Assembly (NCBI GenBank): GCA_937916485.1
Contig: CALFSV010000153.1
Location: 1-16,764, forward strand
Source of the DNA: an uncultured Paracoccaceae bacterium
GTDB lineage: Bacteria > Pseudomonadota > Alphaproteobacteria > Rhodobacterales > Rhodobacteraceae
Length of the DNA stretch: 16,764 nt
Direction: 5' to 3'
Positions 6,641 through 13,734 of this stretch are shown here, one piece after another. Position 1 is the stretch's first letter. Each line of letters starts with the position of its first letter. Both the position numbers and the translations under genes were made by a program. Under the pieces are notes generated by a model. The model was not told where the DNA came from. It ran no database searches and saw only the letters and a list, made by a program, of their open reading frames with translations.

Positions 6641-9328
6641 TCAGGCGGCCTTGGCAAGGTTGCGCAGCACGTAGTGCAGGACGCCGCCGTGCTCGATGTA
6701 TTCCACCTCGATAGCGGTATCGATGCGGCACTTGAGGGTGAGCGCCTTGGTCGAGCCATCGCCATAGGTGATGGTGGCAGGAACTTCGGCGAGCGGGGTG
6801 ACGGTATCCAGGCCGTGGATCGATACGGTTTCATCGCCCTTCAGACCGAGGCTCTGACGGGTGTCACCGCCTGTGAACTCAAAGGGAATGACGCCCATTC
6901 CGACCAGGTTGGACCGGTGGATACGCTCGAATGTTTCGGCCACGACGGCCTTCACACCCAAGAGGGCCGTGCCCTTGGCCGCCCAGTCGCGGGACGATCC
7001 AGCGCCGTATTCCTTGCCGGCAAAGATCACCAGCGGGGTGTCGGTCTCGGCATAGGCCATGGCGGCGTCGTAGATTGCCATCTGGCTGCCATCCGGGCCC
7101 AGAGTGTATCCGCCCTCAACCCCGTCCAGCATCTCGTTCTTGATGCGGATGTTGGCGAAGGTGCCCCGCATCATGATCTGGTGGTTGCCCCGACGCGATC
7201 CGTAGGAGTTGAACTCGCGGGGCGACACCTGACGCTCGACCAGGTAGCGGCCGGCGGGGGTGGTGTCCTTGAACGATCCGGCAGGGCTGATGTGGTCGGT
7301 GGTGACCATGTCGCCGAGGATCGCCAGAACCTTGGCGCCGTCGATATTGGTGATGACGCCGGGCTCCTTGGACATGCCCTGGAAATAGGGCGGGTTCTGC
7401 ACGTAGGTCGAGGCTGTCGGCCAATCGTAGGTCTCGCTGTCGGTGATCTCCACGCCCTGCCACTTTTCGTCGCCTTTGAAGACATCGGCGTATTTGGACA
7501 AGAAGGCCTCGCGGGTCACGGTCGCTTCGACAAGCTCGGCGATCTCGGCCTGGGTGGGCCAGACATCCTTGAGGTAGACCGGCTGGCCGTCCGATCCTGT
7601 GCCCAGGGGTTCGGTGGTCAGGTCGATGTTCATGTCACCGGCCAGGGCATAGGCCACGACCAGTGGCGGGGAGGCCAGGTAGTTGGCGCGCACGTCGGGC
7701 GAAATGCGGCCCTCAAAGTTGCGGTTGCCCGACAGGACGGCCGTCGCGACAAGGTCGCCGTCGGCGATCGCCTTGGAAATCTCGGGCTGCAGCGGGCCGG
7801 AGTTGCCGATACAGGTGGTGCAGCCATAGCCGACAAGGTTAAAGCCCACCGCGTCGAGGTCTTCTTGCAGGTTTGCCGCCTCAAGATAGGCCGACACAAC
7901 CTGGCTTCCCGGCGCCAGCGAGGTCTTGACCCAGGGCTTGCTCTTGAGGCCCAGGGCGCGCGCCTTGCGGGCCACGAGGCCGGCGCCGATCATCACATAG
8001 GGGTTCGACGTATTGGTGCAGGAGGTGATCGCGGCGATCACGACCTTGCCGGACGACAAGGTGTAATCCTCGCCCTCGACCGGGACCTGCTTGTCCAGAG
8101 GCCGCTTGAAGGTCTTGTCCATCTCGTTGGCAAAGCCTGCTTTGGCGCCGGTCAGGGCAACAAAGTCCTGCGGCCGTTTGGGGCCCGAAATGGCGGGGAC
8201 GATGGTACCCATGTCCAGCTCGAGGGTCGAGGTGTAGATCGGGTTGTAATCTGCCCCGCGCCAGAACCCGTTTTCCTTGGCATAGGCTTCGACCAGCGCG
8301 ATGCGGTCCTCGTCCCGGCCGGTGGTGCGCATGTAGCGCAGGGTCTCGTTGTCGATGGGGAAGAAGCCGCAGGTGGCGCCGTATTCGGGGGCCATGTTGC
8401 CGATGGTGGCCCGGTCGGCGAGGGGCAGATGGTCGAGGCCGTCGCCGTAGAACTCAACAAACTTGCTGACCACCCCATGGGCGCGCAGCATTTCCACGAC
8501 CTTGAGGACAAGGTCGGTGGCTGTCGTGCCTTCGACCATCGCGCCGGTCAGCTTGAAGCCGACGACTTCGGGGATCAGCATGGAGATCGGCTGGCCCAGC
8601 ATCGCGGCCTCTGCCTCGATCCCGCCAACGCCCCAGCCCAGGACGGCTGCGCCGTTGACCATGGTGGTGTGACTGTCGGTGCCCACAAGCGTGTCGGGGT
8701 AGGCGACCATGTTGCCGTCATGATCGACATCGGACCAGACGACCTGTGCCAGATACTCAAGGTTCACTTGGTGGCAGATGCCGGTGCCGGGCGGGACAAC
8801 GCGGAAGTTGTCAAAGGCGTTCTGACCCCACTTGAGGAAGACATACCGCTCCATGTTCCGCTCATACTCGCGGTCCACGTTCATCTGGAAGGCGCGGGGG
8901 TTGCCAAATTCGTCGATCATGACCGAGTGGTCGATGACAAGGTCAACGGGGTTGAGCGGGTTGATCTTTTGCGGATCGCCCCCAAGGGCCACGATCCCGT
9001 CGCGCATGGCGGCAAGGTCAACGACAGCCGGAACGCCGGTGAAATCCTGCATCAGAACCCGGGCCGGACGATAAGCGATCTCGCGGGGGTTCTTGCCGCC
9101 AGCGGCACCCCATTCGGCAAAGGCCTTGATGTCATCCACTGAGACGGTCTTGCCGTCTTCAAAGCGGAGCATGTTTTCCAGAACGACCTTCAGCGCGGCG
9201 GGCAGGCGCGAGAAATCGCCAAGGCCTGCGGCCTGAGCGGCGGGGATCGAATAATAGGCAAGGCTCGCCCCGCCAACGGTGAGGGTCTTGCGGGTTTTTG
9301 CGCTGTCGTGGCCAACTGTGATGGGCAT
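6641..9328 (-). CDS. acnA: Aconitate hydratase A
   Basis: Aconitase isomerises citrate to isocitrate in the TCA cycle using a [4Fe-4S] cluster. The protein has 895 residues, the normal AcnA/IRP-type length. The three cluster cysteines are visible: Cys437 in TSCTNTSNPY, and Cys503 and Cys506 in GYGCTTCIGNSGP. Other family motifs are DSHTTMVNG, TDHISPAGS and the C-terminal EYGAGSSRDWAAKG with its active-site serines and arginine. I chose the ATG at 9326-9328, giving MPITVGHDSAKTRKTL, because GGAAGGG lies 8 bases upstream; 51 extra in-frame codons before it are not expected in the family. The gene is convergent to ccmG, with its own terminator and probable promoter. Confidence 0.97.
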   Translation of the reverse strand: MPITVGHDSAKTRKTLTVGGASLAYYSIPAAQAAGLGDFSRLPAALKVVLENMLRFEDGKTVSVDDIKAFAEWGAAGGKNPREIAYRPARVLMQDFTGVPAVVDLAAMRDGIVALGGDPQKINPLNPVDLVIDHSVMIDEFGNPRAFQMNVDREYERNMERYVFLKWGQNAFDNFRVVPPGTGICHQVNLEYLAQVVWSDVDHDGNMVAYPDTLVGTDSHTTMVNGAAVLGWGVGGIEAEAAMLGQPISMLIPEVVGFKLTGAMVEGTTATDLVLKVVEMLRAHGVVSKFVEFYGDGLDHLPLADRATIGNMAPEYGATCGFFPIDNETLRYMRTTGRDEDRIALVEAYAKENGFWRGADYNPIYTSTLELDMGTIVPAISGPKRPQDFVALTGAKAGFANEMDKTFKRPLDKQVPVEGEDYTLSSGKVVIAAITSCTNTSNPYVMIGAGLVARKARALGLKSKPWVKTSLAPGSQVVSAYLEAANLQEDLDAVGFNLVGYGCTTCIGNSGPLQPEISKAIADGDLVATAVLSGNRNFEGRISPDVRANYLASPPLVVAYALAGDMNIDLTTEPLGTGSDGQPVYLKDVWPTQAEIAELVEATVTREAFLSKYADVFKGDEKWQGVEITDSETYDWPTASTYVQNPPYFQGMSKEPGVITNIDGAKVLAILGDMVTTDHISPAGSFKDTTPAGRYLVERQVSPREFNSYGSRRGNHQIMMRGTFANIRIKNEMLDGVEGGYTLGPDGSQMAIYDAAMAYAETDTPLVIFAGKEYGAGSSRDWAAKGTALLGVKAVVAETFERIHRSNLVGMGVIPFEFTGGDTRQSLGLKGDETVSIHGLDTVTPLAEVPATITYGDGSTKALTLKCRIDTAIEVEYIEHGGVLHYVLRNLAKAA

Positions 9329-9371
9329 GAGAAGATCCCTTCCTGCGAGGTGAAATGAGCGGTATTCGAGC

Positions 9372-9407
9372 CTTAGCCCTGGTGCAGGATGACACGCAAG
9401 GGTTAAG
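9372..9407 (-). promoter_or_regulatory. Leader hairpin in the acnA 5' untranslated region
   Basis: Bases 9399-9407 and 9372-9380 are inverted copies of CTTAnCCCT, with one mismatch, around an 18-base loop. The hairpin would begin within a few bases of the start site predicted from the adjacent promoter. A role in message stability or in translation control of aconitase is possible but unproven. Confidence 0.35.
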
Positions 9408-9417
9408 ATTTGAACGA

Positions 9418-9445
9418 TGTATACCATTGCACACAATTGATTCAA
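9418..9445 (-). promoter_or_regulatory. Candidate acnA promoter with embedded dyad
   Basis: On the - strand, TTGAAT (9445-9440) and TATACA (9423-9418) are spaced 16 bases apart, a good match to sigma-70-type boxes. The spacer contains the inverted repeat ATTG-N4-CAAT (9426-9437), which could be an operator. The predicted leader is about 80 bases. Confidence 0.45.
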
Positions 9446-9545
9446 GCCCCTCGCTCGCGGAATGTTGCGGGGCTCTCGCAATTGGTTGATTGGTCTTTAT
9501 GATGCCCTGCATCTACACCACGGACGAAGACTATCGGAGCCCCCA

Positions 9546-10238
9546 ATGCGTGCCATTCTTGCAGCCCTGACTGCCTCTGCGCTTTTTTCCGGCGCGGCCC
9601 TGGCCGACGATGGCCCGGTCGTGGTCGAGCTTTTTACCTCGCAGGGGTGTTCGTCATGTCCACCTGCCCACGAGATACTCGATCTCCTGGCGGCGGAACC
9701 CGAGATCATCGCCCTTGCCCTGCATGTCGACTATTGGGATTACCTTGGCTGGCGCGATAGCTTTGGCTCTGCTCAAAACAGCGAACGTCAGCAGGCCTAT
9801 GCCCGGGCGGCAGGGCAGCGGACGGTCTATACGCCACAGTTCATTGTTGAAGGCCAGGATCACATCATCGGGGCCAAGGCGATGGAAGTGATGTCGAGGA
9901 TAAGGGCACACGAGGGGATCGAGACGGGCGTCGATCTTGTGGTCGAGCGGAGCGGTGACCTGCATCTGGTATCGCTTACCGCCGCCGAAACCGCGCCAAT
10001 GGTCGTGCAACTGGTGCGCTACCTGCCGCATCAGGATGTGGAGGTTCTGGGGGGCGAGAATGCCGGGCGCCAGCTGAGCTATAGCAATATCGTCACGCGA
10101 TGGGACATCATCGCCGATTGGGACGGCGCGGGCCCGCTGACCCTTGATGTCGAGATATCAGGAAGCGATCCTGCGGTCCTGATCGTTCAGGGGGCGGGCG
10201 CCGGTCCGATCCTTGCCGCGGCGCGGTTCGACCGCTAG
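9546..10238 (+). CDS. DUF1223 family secreted thioredoxin-like protein
   Basis: This 230-residue protein starts with a clear Sec signal peptide (hydrophobic residues 3-20, cleavage after ALA, then DDGPVVVELF). The thioredoxin-like domain follows, with a CSSC redox motif (Cys35, Cys38) in TSQGCSSCPPAHEIL and the family stretch LHVDYWDYLGW. These features identify DUF1223. Its exact substrate is unknown to me; a periplasmic thiol-redox role is inferred from the CXXC. I chose the ATG at 9546 because it begins the signal peptide and GGAG lies 5 bases upstream. Its TAG stop interlocks with the stop of the convergent acyltransferase gene. Confidence 0.9.
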   Translation: MRAILAALTASALFSGAALADDGPVVVELFTSQGCSSCPPAHEILDLLAAEPEIIALALHVDYWDYLGWRDSFGSAQNSERQQAYARAAGQRTVYTPQFIVEGQDHIIGAKAMEVMSRIRAHEGIETGVDLVVERSGDLHLVSLTAAETAPMVVQLVRYLPHQDVEVLGGENAGRQLSYSNIVTRWDIIADWDGAGPLTLDVEISGSDPAVLIVQGAGAGPILAAARFDR

Positions 10239-11134
10239 GCCCTATCCCTGTTCAGGTGGGGTTTCCACCGCCTGTGGACCCAGAACCACTGACCCATATG
10301 GGCGCGCACCATCTCTTCCAACCGGTCGTTGGCCGCCTGCATCATGTCCTCGGGTGAGGCGGGCGTAATGGGCTCGTCCACCAGCACCTTGAAGGTGATC
10401 CCGTCCGCCTGCCGGATCGCATGGATCGGGACCAGGGGGGCATCGTACTTGAGGGCGAACGTCGCCGGGCTGAGAAGGGTCGGGGCCGGCTGGCCAAAGA
10501 AGGTCAGATCGGCACCCTTGTGCACATATTGATCAAAGCCAAGCGCCACCATGCCCCCGCCACGCAGGAACCTGACCAGTGCGATGGTGCCGGACCGGTC
10601 GCGGGGGAAAAGCGGCTCTGCAATTGCGTGGATTGCTTCGGCATAGTGGGCATTGAAGTAAGGGTTATCCATGGGACGATACACCGCCCCAACCGTCAGC
10701 CCGCGGGCCACGAGCGCCGCCCGCATGGCGTCATAATTGCCGAAATGCGCGACGGCGAGGATCACCGGCTTTCCTGCGGCCTGCCGATCGATAAGGGTTT
10801 GCAACCCCGGACCCTCAAGCGGGTCGGAGGCGGCTATGCGGGCGGCGAATTCGGCGCCTGAATAGATCTCGGCAACAGTGCGCCCGAAATTGTCGGCAAC
10901 CTCGCGGGATATCCGCTGGATCTCGGGCTCGGTCAAATCGGGGCAGGCAAGGTTCAAGCCAAAGCGGATCCGTTTGTCAAAGCCGGCAAGGGGGGCGACG
11001 ATCCGCCGGGCCATCCGACCCATGAAGGGGATACGCTGTTCGAAAGGCCGCGCCATCGCCAGGGCGAGCAGGGCGCGAATGGCCCGATCCGACAGCCAGT
11101 CCGCTGCTGTGCCCTTGTCGCGCGGCCTTGCCAT
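10235..11134 (-). CDS. LpxL/HtrB-type lipid A late acyltransferase
   Basis: The 299-residue protein belongs to the lysophospholipid/lauroyl acyltransferase family, which adds secondary fatty acids to lipid A at the inner membrane. The catalytic HX4D motif is HFGNYD (His130, Asp135). Conserved downstream blocks are VYRPMDNPYFN, GGGMVALGFDQY and the C-terminal GQWFWVHRRWKP. Length and order match the family. The N-terminus has a moderately hydrophobic stretch (about 18-30) rather than a strong anchor. The ATG lies 3 bases after the stop of the cobalt hydratase alpha gene, so it is probably co-transcribed with it, although no functional link is obvious. Which acyl chain it transfers cannot be read from sequence. 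Confidence 0.9.
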   Translation of the reverse strand: MARPRDKGTAADWLSDRAIRALLALAMARPFEQRIPFMGRMARRIVAPLAGFDKRIRFGLNLACPDLTEPEIQRISREVADNFGRTVAEIYSGAEFAARIAASDPLEGPGLQTLIDRQAAGKPVILAVAHFGNYDAMRAALVARGLTVGAVYRPMDNPYFNAHYAEAIHAIAEPLFPRDRSGTIALVRFLRGGGMVALGFDQYVHKGADLTFFGQPAPTLLSPATFALKYDAPLVPIHAIRQADGITFKVLVDEPITPASPEDMMQAANDRLEEMVRAHMGQWFWVHRRWKPHLNRDRA

Positions 11135-11137
11135 GGG

Positions 11138-11782
11138 CTAGGCGGGTGTCCTTGGAAGGCCGGTGCCGACCATGCTGTCACGGGTCACAAGTTCGGCGAG
11201 CCGGTCCGGGTCCCAGCCATCGGTGCCTTTGGGGCGGGCAGGCAGAACGATATAGCGCATGTCGGCGGTCGAATCGTGGACGCGCACAGTGGTTTCGTCA
11301 GGCAGGGTCAGCCCGAATTCGGACAGCACCTTGCGGGGTTCCTTCACGGTGCGGCTGCGGTAGGCCCGGGATTTGTACCAATCGGGCGGCAGTCCCAAGA
11401 GGTTGCGCGGATAGCAGGAGCAGAGCGTGCAGACGATGACGTTGTGCACCTGCGCGGTATTCTCGACCGCGATCAGGCGCAGTGGTCCGATGTCAAAGCC
11501 CATATCCCGGCTTGCGGCGCTGGCATCCTGCAACAGTCGTTCCTTGAAGGCGGGGTCGGTCCAGGCGCGGGCAACGAGGGCGGCCCCGTTCGCGGGGCTG
11601 CGCGCGTCCATTGCATCTATCTGGCGAGCGATCTCTTCGGGGGTGGTGACGCCCTTTTCGATCAGCAGTTCGCGCAGGGCGATTTCCATTTGTTGCCAAT
11701 AGGTCAGGGGCACATCGTCATCCGACCGATAAGGGTGGCCAGAGGGTGAGAGGTGGTCGTGATCGTGATGGTCGTGCGGCAT
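11138..11782 (-). CDS. Cobalt-type nitrile/thiocyanate hydratase alpha chain
   Basis: This 214-residue protein is the metal-binding chain of the nitrile hydratase superfamily. The metal site VCTLCSC (Cys118, Thr119, Cys121, Ser122, Cys123) has Thr where iron enzymes have Ser, so the expected metal is non-corrin Co(III). The residue after CSCYP is Arg126. Classical nitrile hydratases usually have Trp there, while thiocyanate hydrolase ScnC has Arg. The rest (VKEPRKVLSEFG, ADMRYIVLPARPKGTDGW, LVTRDSMVGTG) fits nitrile hydratase well. The first ten residues, MPHDHHDHDH, could bind metal. I use the ATG at 11782, overlapping the previous stop as TGATG with AAGG 9 bases upstream; a TTG one codon earlier is less likely. 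Confidence 0.9.
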   Translation of the reverse strand: MPHDHHDHDHLSPSGHPYRSDDDVPLTYWQQMEIALRELLIEKGVTTPEEIARQIDAMDARSPANGAALVARAWTDPAFKERLLQDASAASRDMGFDIGPLRLIAVENTAQVHNVIVCTLCSCYPRNLLGLPPDWYKSRAYRSRTVKEPRKVLSEFGLTLPDETTVRVHDSTADMRYIVLPARPKGTDGWDPDRLAELVTRDSMVGTGLPRTPA

Positions 11783-12102
11783 CAATCCAGCCTTTCGAGC
11801 CAGGTGTCATAAAGCTCTGCATCGACGGTATCGGTTGGTGCCTCGGCGCTGTCCCCCCAAAGTTCGGCCATCGAAAAGCGGACGCGATAAAGGGCACGGT
11901 CCGGGGCCGGTTGGCCATAGGCGAGGCGCTCGGGGTCGGGAAACGCGCCCAAGGGGCGTTCGATGGTTCCAACCTTACCGCGCAGGTAGGCCGGTGCGCG
12001 GACATGGCCCATGGGCATCCGTGCGGCGACGCGAACGCGCTGCGTTTTGACAGGAGCGACTCCGTCAGGCACGGCTCCGTCATGCATGGCTCTGTCAGGC
12101 AC
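11782..12102 (-). CDS. Nitrile/thiocyanate hydratase beta chain, C-terminal half
   Basis: This 106-residue protein matches the SH3-like C-terminal half of nitrile hydratase beta chains. Family blocks visible are GHVRAPAYLRGKVGTIERPLG, ALYRVRFSMAELWGD and the ending DTVDAELYDTWLE. It corresponds to ScnA of thiocyanate hydrolase. The likely start is GTG 12102, with GAGG 6 bases upstream and overlapping the stop of the preceding half gene. ATG 12087 and GTG 12072 are alternative in-frame starts created by a 15-bp repeat. The first 16 or so residues therefore come from repeat DNA and are probably not structural. The stop overlaps the alpha-chain ATG as TGATG. Separate genes for both beta halves could be normal in this lineage or a recent fission. 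Confidence 0.85.
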   Translation of the reverse strand: MPDRAMHDGAVPDGVAPVKTQRVRVAARMPMGHVRAPAYLRGKVGTIERPLGAFPDPERLAYGQPAPDRALYRVRFSMAELWGDSAEAPTDTVDAELYDTWLERLD

Positions 12103-12106
12103 GGCT
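12047..12106 (-). repeat. 15-bp tandem repeat, three copies plus a degenerate fourth
   Basis: On the - strand, copies of AGCCGTGCCTGACGG lie at 12106-12092, 12091-12077 and 12076-12062, with 1-2 differences each. A diverged fourth copy lies at 12061-12047. Each of the first three copies carries a start-like codon (GTG, ATG, GTG) followed by an out-of-frame TGA. The repeat spans the stop of one beta half and the start of the other. The repeat length is a multiple of three, so copy-number change keeps the downstream frame. Confidence 0.9.
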
Positions 12107-12442
12107 GGCCTCGCCGTAAGAGTCGCCGCGTACCGCCACCTCTGCCATGCGGTTGGCCAGTTCTGACTGGGTGATGACCCCGGCTTCGATCAGGTTCTGA
12201 CTGATCGCCGCGATCCACCTTTCGTAGTAGCTCATCTCGTCGTAGGCGGCCTCTCCCATGTCTTCGAGGGCGCGGCGCAACCCGTCGACAGTAAAGTGTC
12301 CCTTGCCCGAGCAGAGGACCATCAAGGCATCGACACGCTTTTCCCACAGGGCGAAATCATGGGTTTCGTCAAGGATGGGACCGGCCTTTGATCCACCCAT
12401 GTCGTGCCAGCGGCGACCGTCAAAGGAAGGTGTGTTTGTCAT
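12095..12442 (-). CDS. Nitrile/thiocyanate hydratase beta chain, N-terminal half
   Basis: This 115-residue protein matches the helical N-terminal half of nitrile hydratase beta chains. It has WHDMGG (12-17), the typical beta-chain opening, then FALWEKRVDAL and MSYYERWIAAISQNLIEAGVITQSEL. It corresponds to ScnB of thiocyanate hydrolase. Small nitrile hydratase activator proteins are homologous to this domain, so a metallochaperone role is an alternative. The HDMGG motif favours a true beta chain. The ATG lacks a strong Shine-Dalgarno sequence. The TGA stop lies inside the start of the C-terminal half (8-base overlap). No separate activator gene is present in the window. Confidence 0.85.
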   Translation of the reverse strand: MTNTPSFDGRRWHDMGGSKAGPILDETHDFALWEKRVDALMVLCSGKGHFTVDGLRRALEDMGEAAYDEMSYYERWIAAISQNLIEAGVITQSELANRMAEVAVRGDSYGEASRA

Positions 12443-12501
12443 GTGGCGAAACTATTCCGTGGTGCGCACCACTGTCCAGCCCGGCCGTTTGGTCCGCCAG
12501 T

Positions 12502-13557
12502 TCAATCGTCGTCCTCGTCCGGGACCTTGAATGCGATCTCGCCCGCGTCGACGGCGGCGCGGATCACGCCGATCACGTCGTTCAGGGCATCCTCGCCATC
12601 CGACTTTCTGACCTTCTTGTGAACCGCCATCTCCTCTCGAAGACCGTCGGCCATGCGTTTCGACAGGTTGCCAAGGATAAAATCGGTGGACTGTGCGTTC
12701 GGTCCGCCAAGCGAGGCACCATAAACCAAGGCGGTCAGGAGGATGGCATTGTCCACCTCGCGGACAATAGCAGGGATATCGCCGCCCTCGATCCGTTCGG
12801 GAATGTTTTCATAGGTAAAGATCGCCTTGCGCACCTTTTCGGCGAACTCGGGGTCATCGTTTCCTAACCCTTCGAGGACGGAGTCCCGTGTGGCGGCGAT
12901 AGAGGAGTTCAGGATTGCACCGACCCGCTGCACCGGCGGGTTGGCAAAAGCGGCCGGCGGGGCAGAGCAGTAGGTCCTGGCCAGGGCCGCGCCGATGCGG
13001 GCCACGGCCAGTGGCTGAATCTCGCTGGTTTGAGAGACGGCAAAGGTGATCCGCCTTGCCCGTTCACCGGGAAGCTTGCCAAGAAGTTCTGCCGCCTTTG
13101 CGACAGGCAACTTGGACAGGATCACGGCTGCAACCTCTACGCTTTCCTCCTCAAGAATTGGGACAAGCTCTTCGATGGGCAGGGCCATGACCTGGCTCCA
13201 GGGGTCGGCGCCCATCAATTGCGCCTCTTTGCGCAGGCGGGATGCGGCCCCGGGGCTGATTTGATCCGACAACGCCTCTAACGCGCCAAGGAAATCGCCG
13301 GGTGCGGCCAGGCCGACCCGTTCCAGATCATCGACGAATTCACTGGCGATGGCGTGCAGCGTTGTCCGGTCAACCAGTTTGAGTTTTCCCAATTCGCGGG
13401 TCAGGTCCAATTGCACCTCTTCGGGCAGGCGGGACAAGGACAGGCGCTGCCCATCGGCAAGCAACATCTGCACCACCACGGCCGCTTTTCGCCGTTTTGT
13501 CAGCTGCGGCCGGGCTGTTGGCGCGTCCATCAAGGGCAATGCGGCGGGTGGGTTCAT
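12502..13557 (-). CDS. fliG: FliG-like flagellar motor switch protein
   Basis: FliG is the rotor protein of the flagellar motor that contacts the MS ring, FliM and the stator. This 351-residue protein covers the N, middle and C domains at normal length. The middle-to-C region VGAILNSSIAATRDSVLEGLG (about 212-232) and the C-domain AIVREVDNAILL and NLSKRMADGLREEM (297-310) are clear FliG blocks. Arg301, Glu308 and Glu309 match the charged torque-helix positions. The usual middle-domain EHPQ motif reads EEES (136-139). I chose the ATG at 13557 because AGGAGG lies 9 bases upstream. No other flagellar gene is in the window. The beta-half gene starts 59 bases downstream on the same strand. Confidence 0.82.
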   Translation of the reverse strand: MNPPAALPLMDAPTARPQLTKRRKAAVVVQMLLADGQRLSLSRLPEEVQLDLTRELGKLKLVDRTTLHAIASEFVDDLERVGLAAPGDFLGALEALSDQISPGAASRLRKEAQLMGADPWSQVMALPIEELVPILEEESVEVAAVILSKLPVAKAAELLGKLPGERARRITFAVSQTSEIQPLAVARIGAALARTYCSAPPAAFANPPVQRVGAILNSSIAATRDSVLEGLGNDDPEFAEKVRKAIFTYENIPERIEGGDIPAIVREVDNAILLTALVYGASLGGPNAQSTDFILGNLSKRMADGLREEMAVHKKVRKSDGEDALNDVIGVIRAAVDAGEIAFKVPDEDDD

Positions 13558-13632
13558 CGGGCGCGTCCTCCTGCATCGGGCGATACGGTGAGGAAACAGC
13601 ACAAGAATGAATTCGCCCTTAGGACCGGAACG

Positions 13633-13647
13633 TTTCGGCGGCCGAAA
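13633..13647 (-). other. Small hairpin between TPR gene and fliG-like gene
   Basis: TTTCGG and CCGAAA form a perfect 6-bp stem with a 3-base loop, roughly midway in the 177-base gap. It could help end the TPR-gene transcript, but no U-run follows. I see no gene in this gap. Confidence 0.25.
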
Positions 13648-13734
13648 TCAATCGAATTTGATGAAACTTTTCAGCGCATCACGGGCAAGGCAGCCGAAGT
13701 CGTCCGGCCCATGACTGACATCCAAGCGCTTGTC

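Noticed and set aside
6611..9142. Very long + strand open frame (843 codons) antisense to acnA
   Set aside because: It mirrors the high-GC codon bias of acnA, has no recognisable domain and no ribosome-binding site. The acnA product is unmistakable.
11718..12347. Third-frame - strand ORF (209 codons) crossing the beta-half genes
   Set aside because: Its product resembles nothing and is Arg/Gly rich. Both other frames encode clear beta-chain homology, so it is a shadow kept open partly by the 15-bp repeat.
12047..12442. Beta chain as a frameshifted pseudogene
   Set aside because: Both halves have their own start signals, coupled stop/start overlaps and intact conserved blocks. Half genes are a known arrangement in thiocyanate hydrolase. 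Recent fission remains possible, but simple inactivation is not supported.
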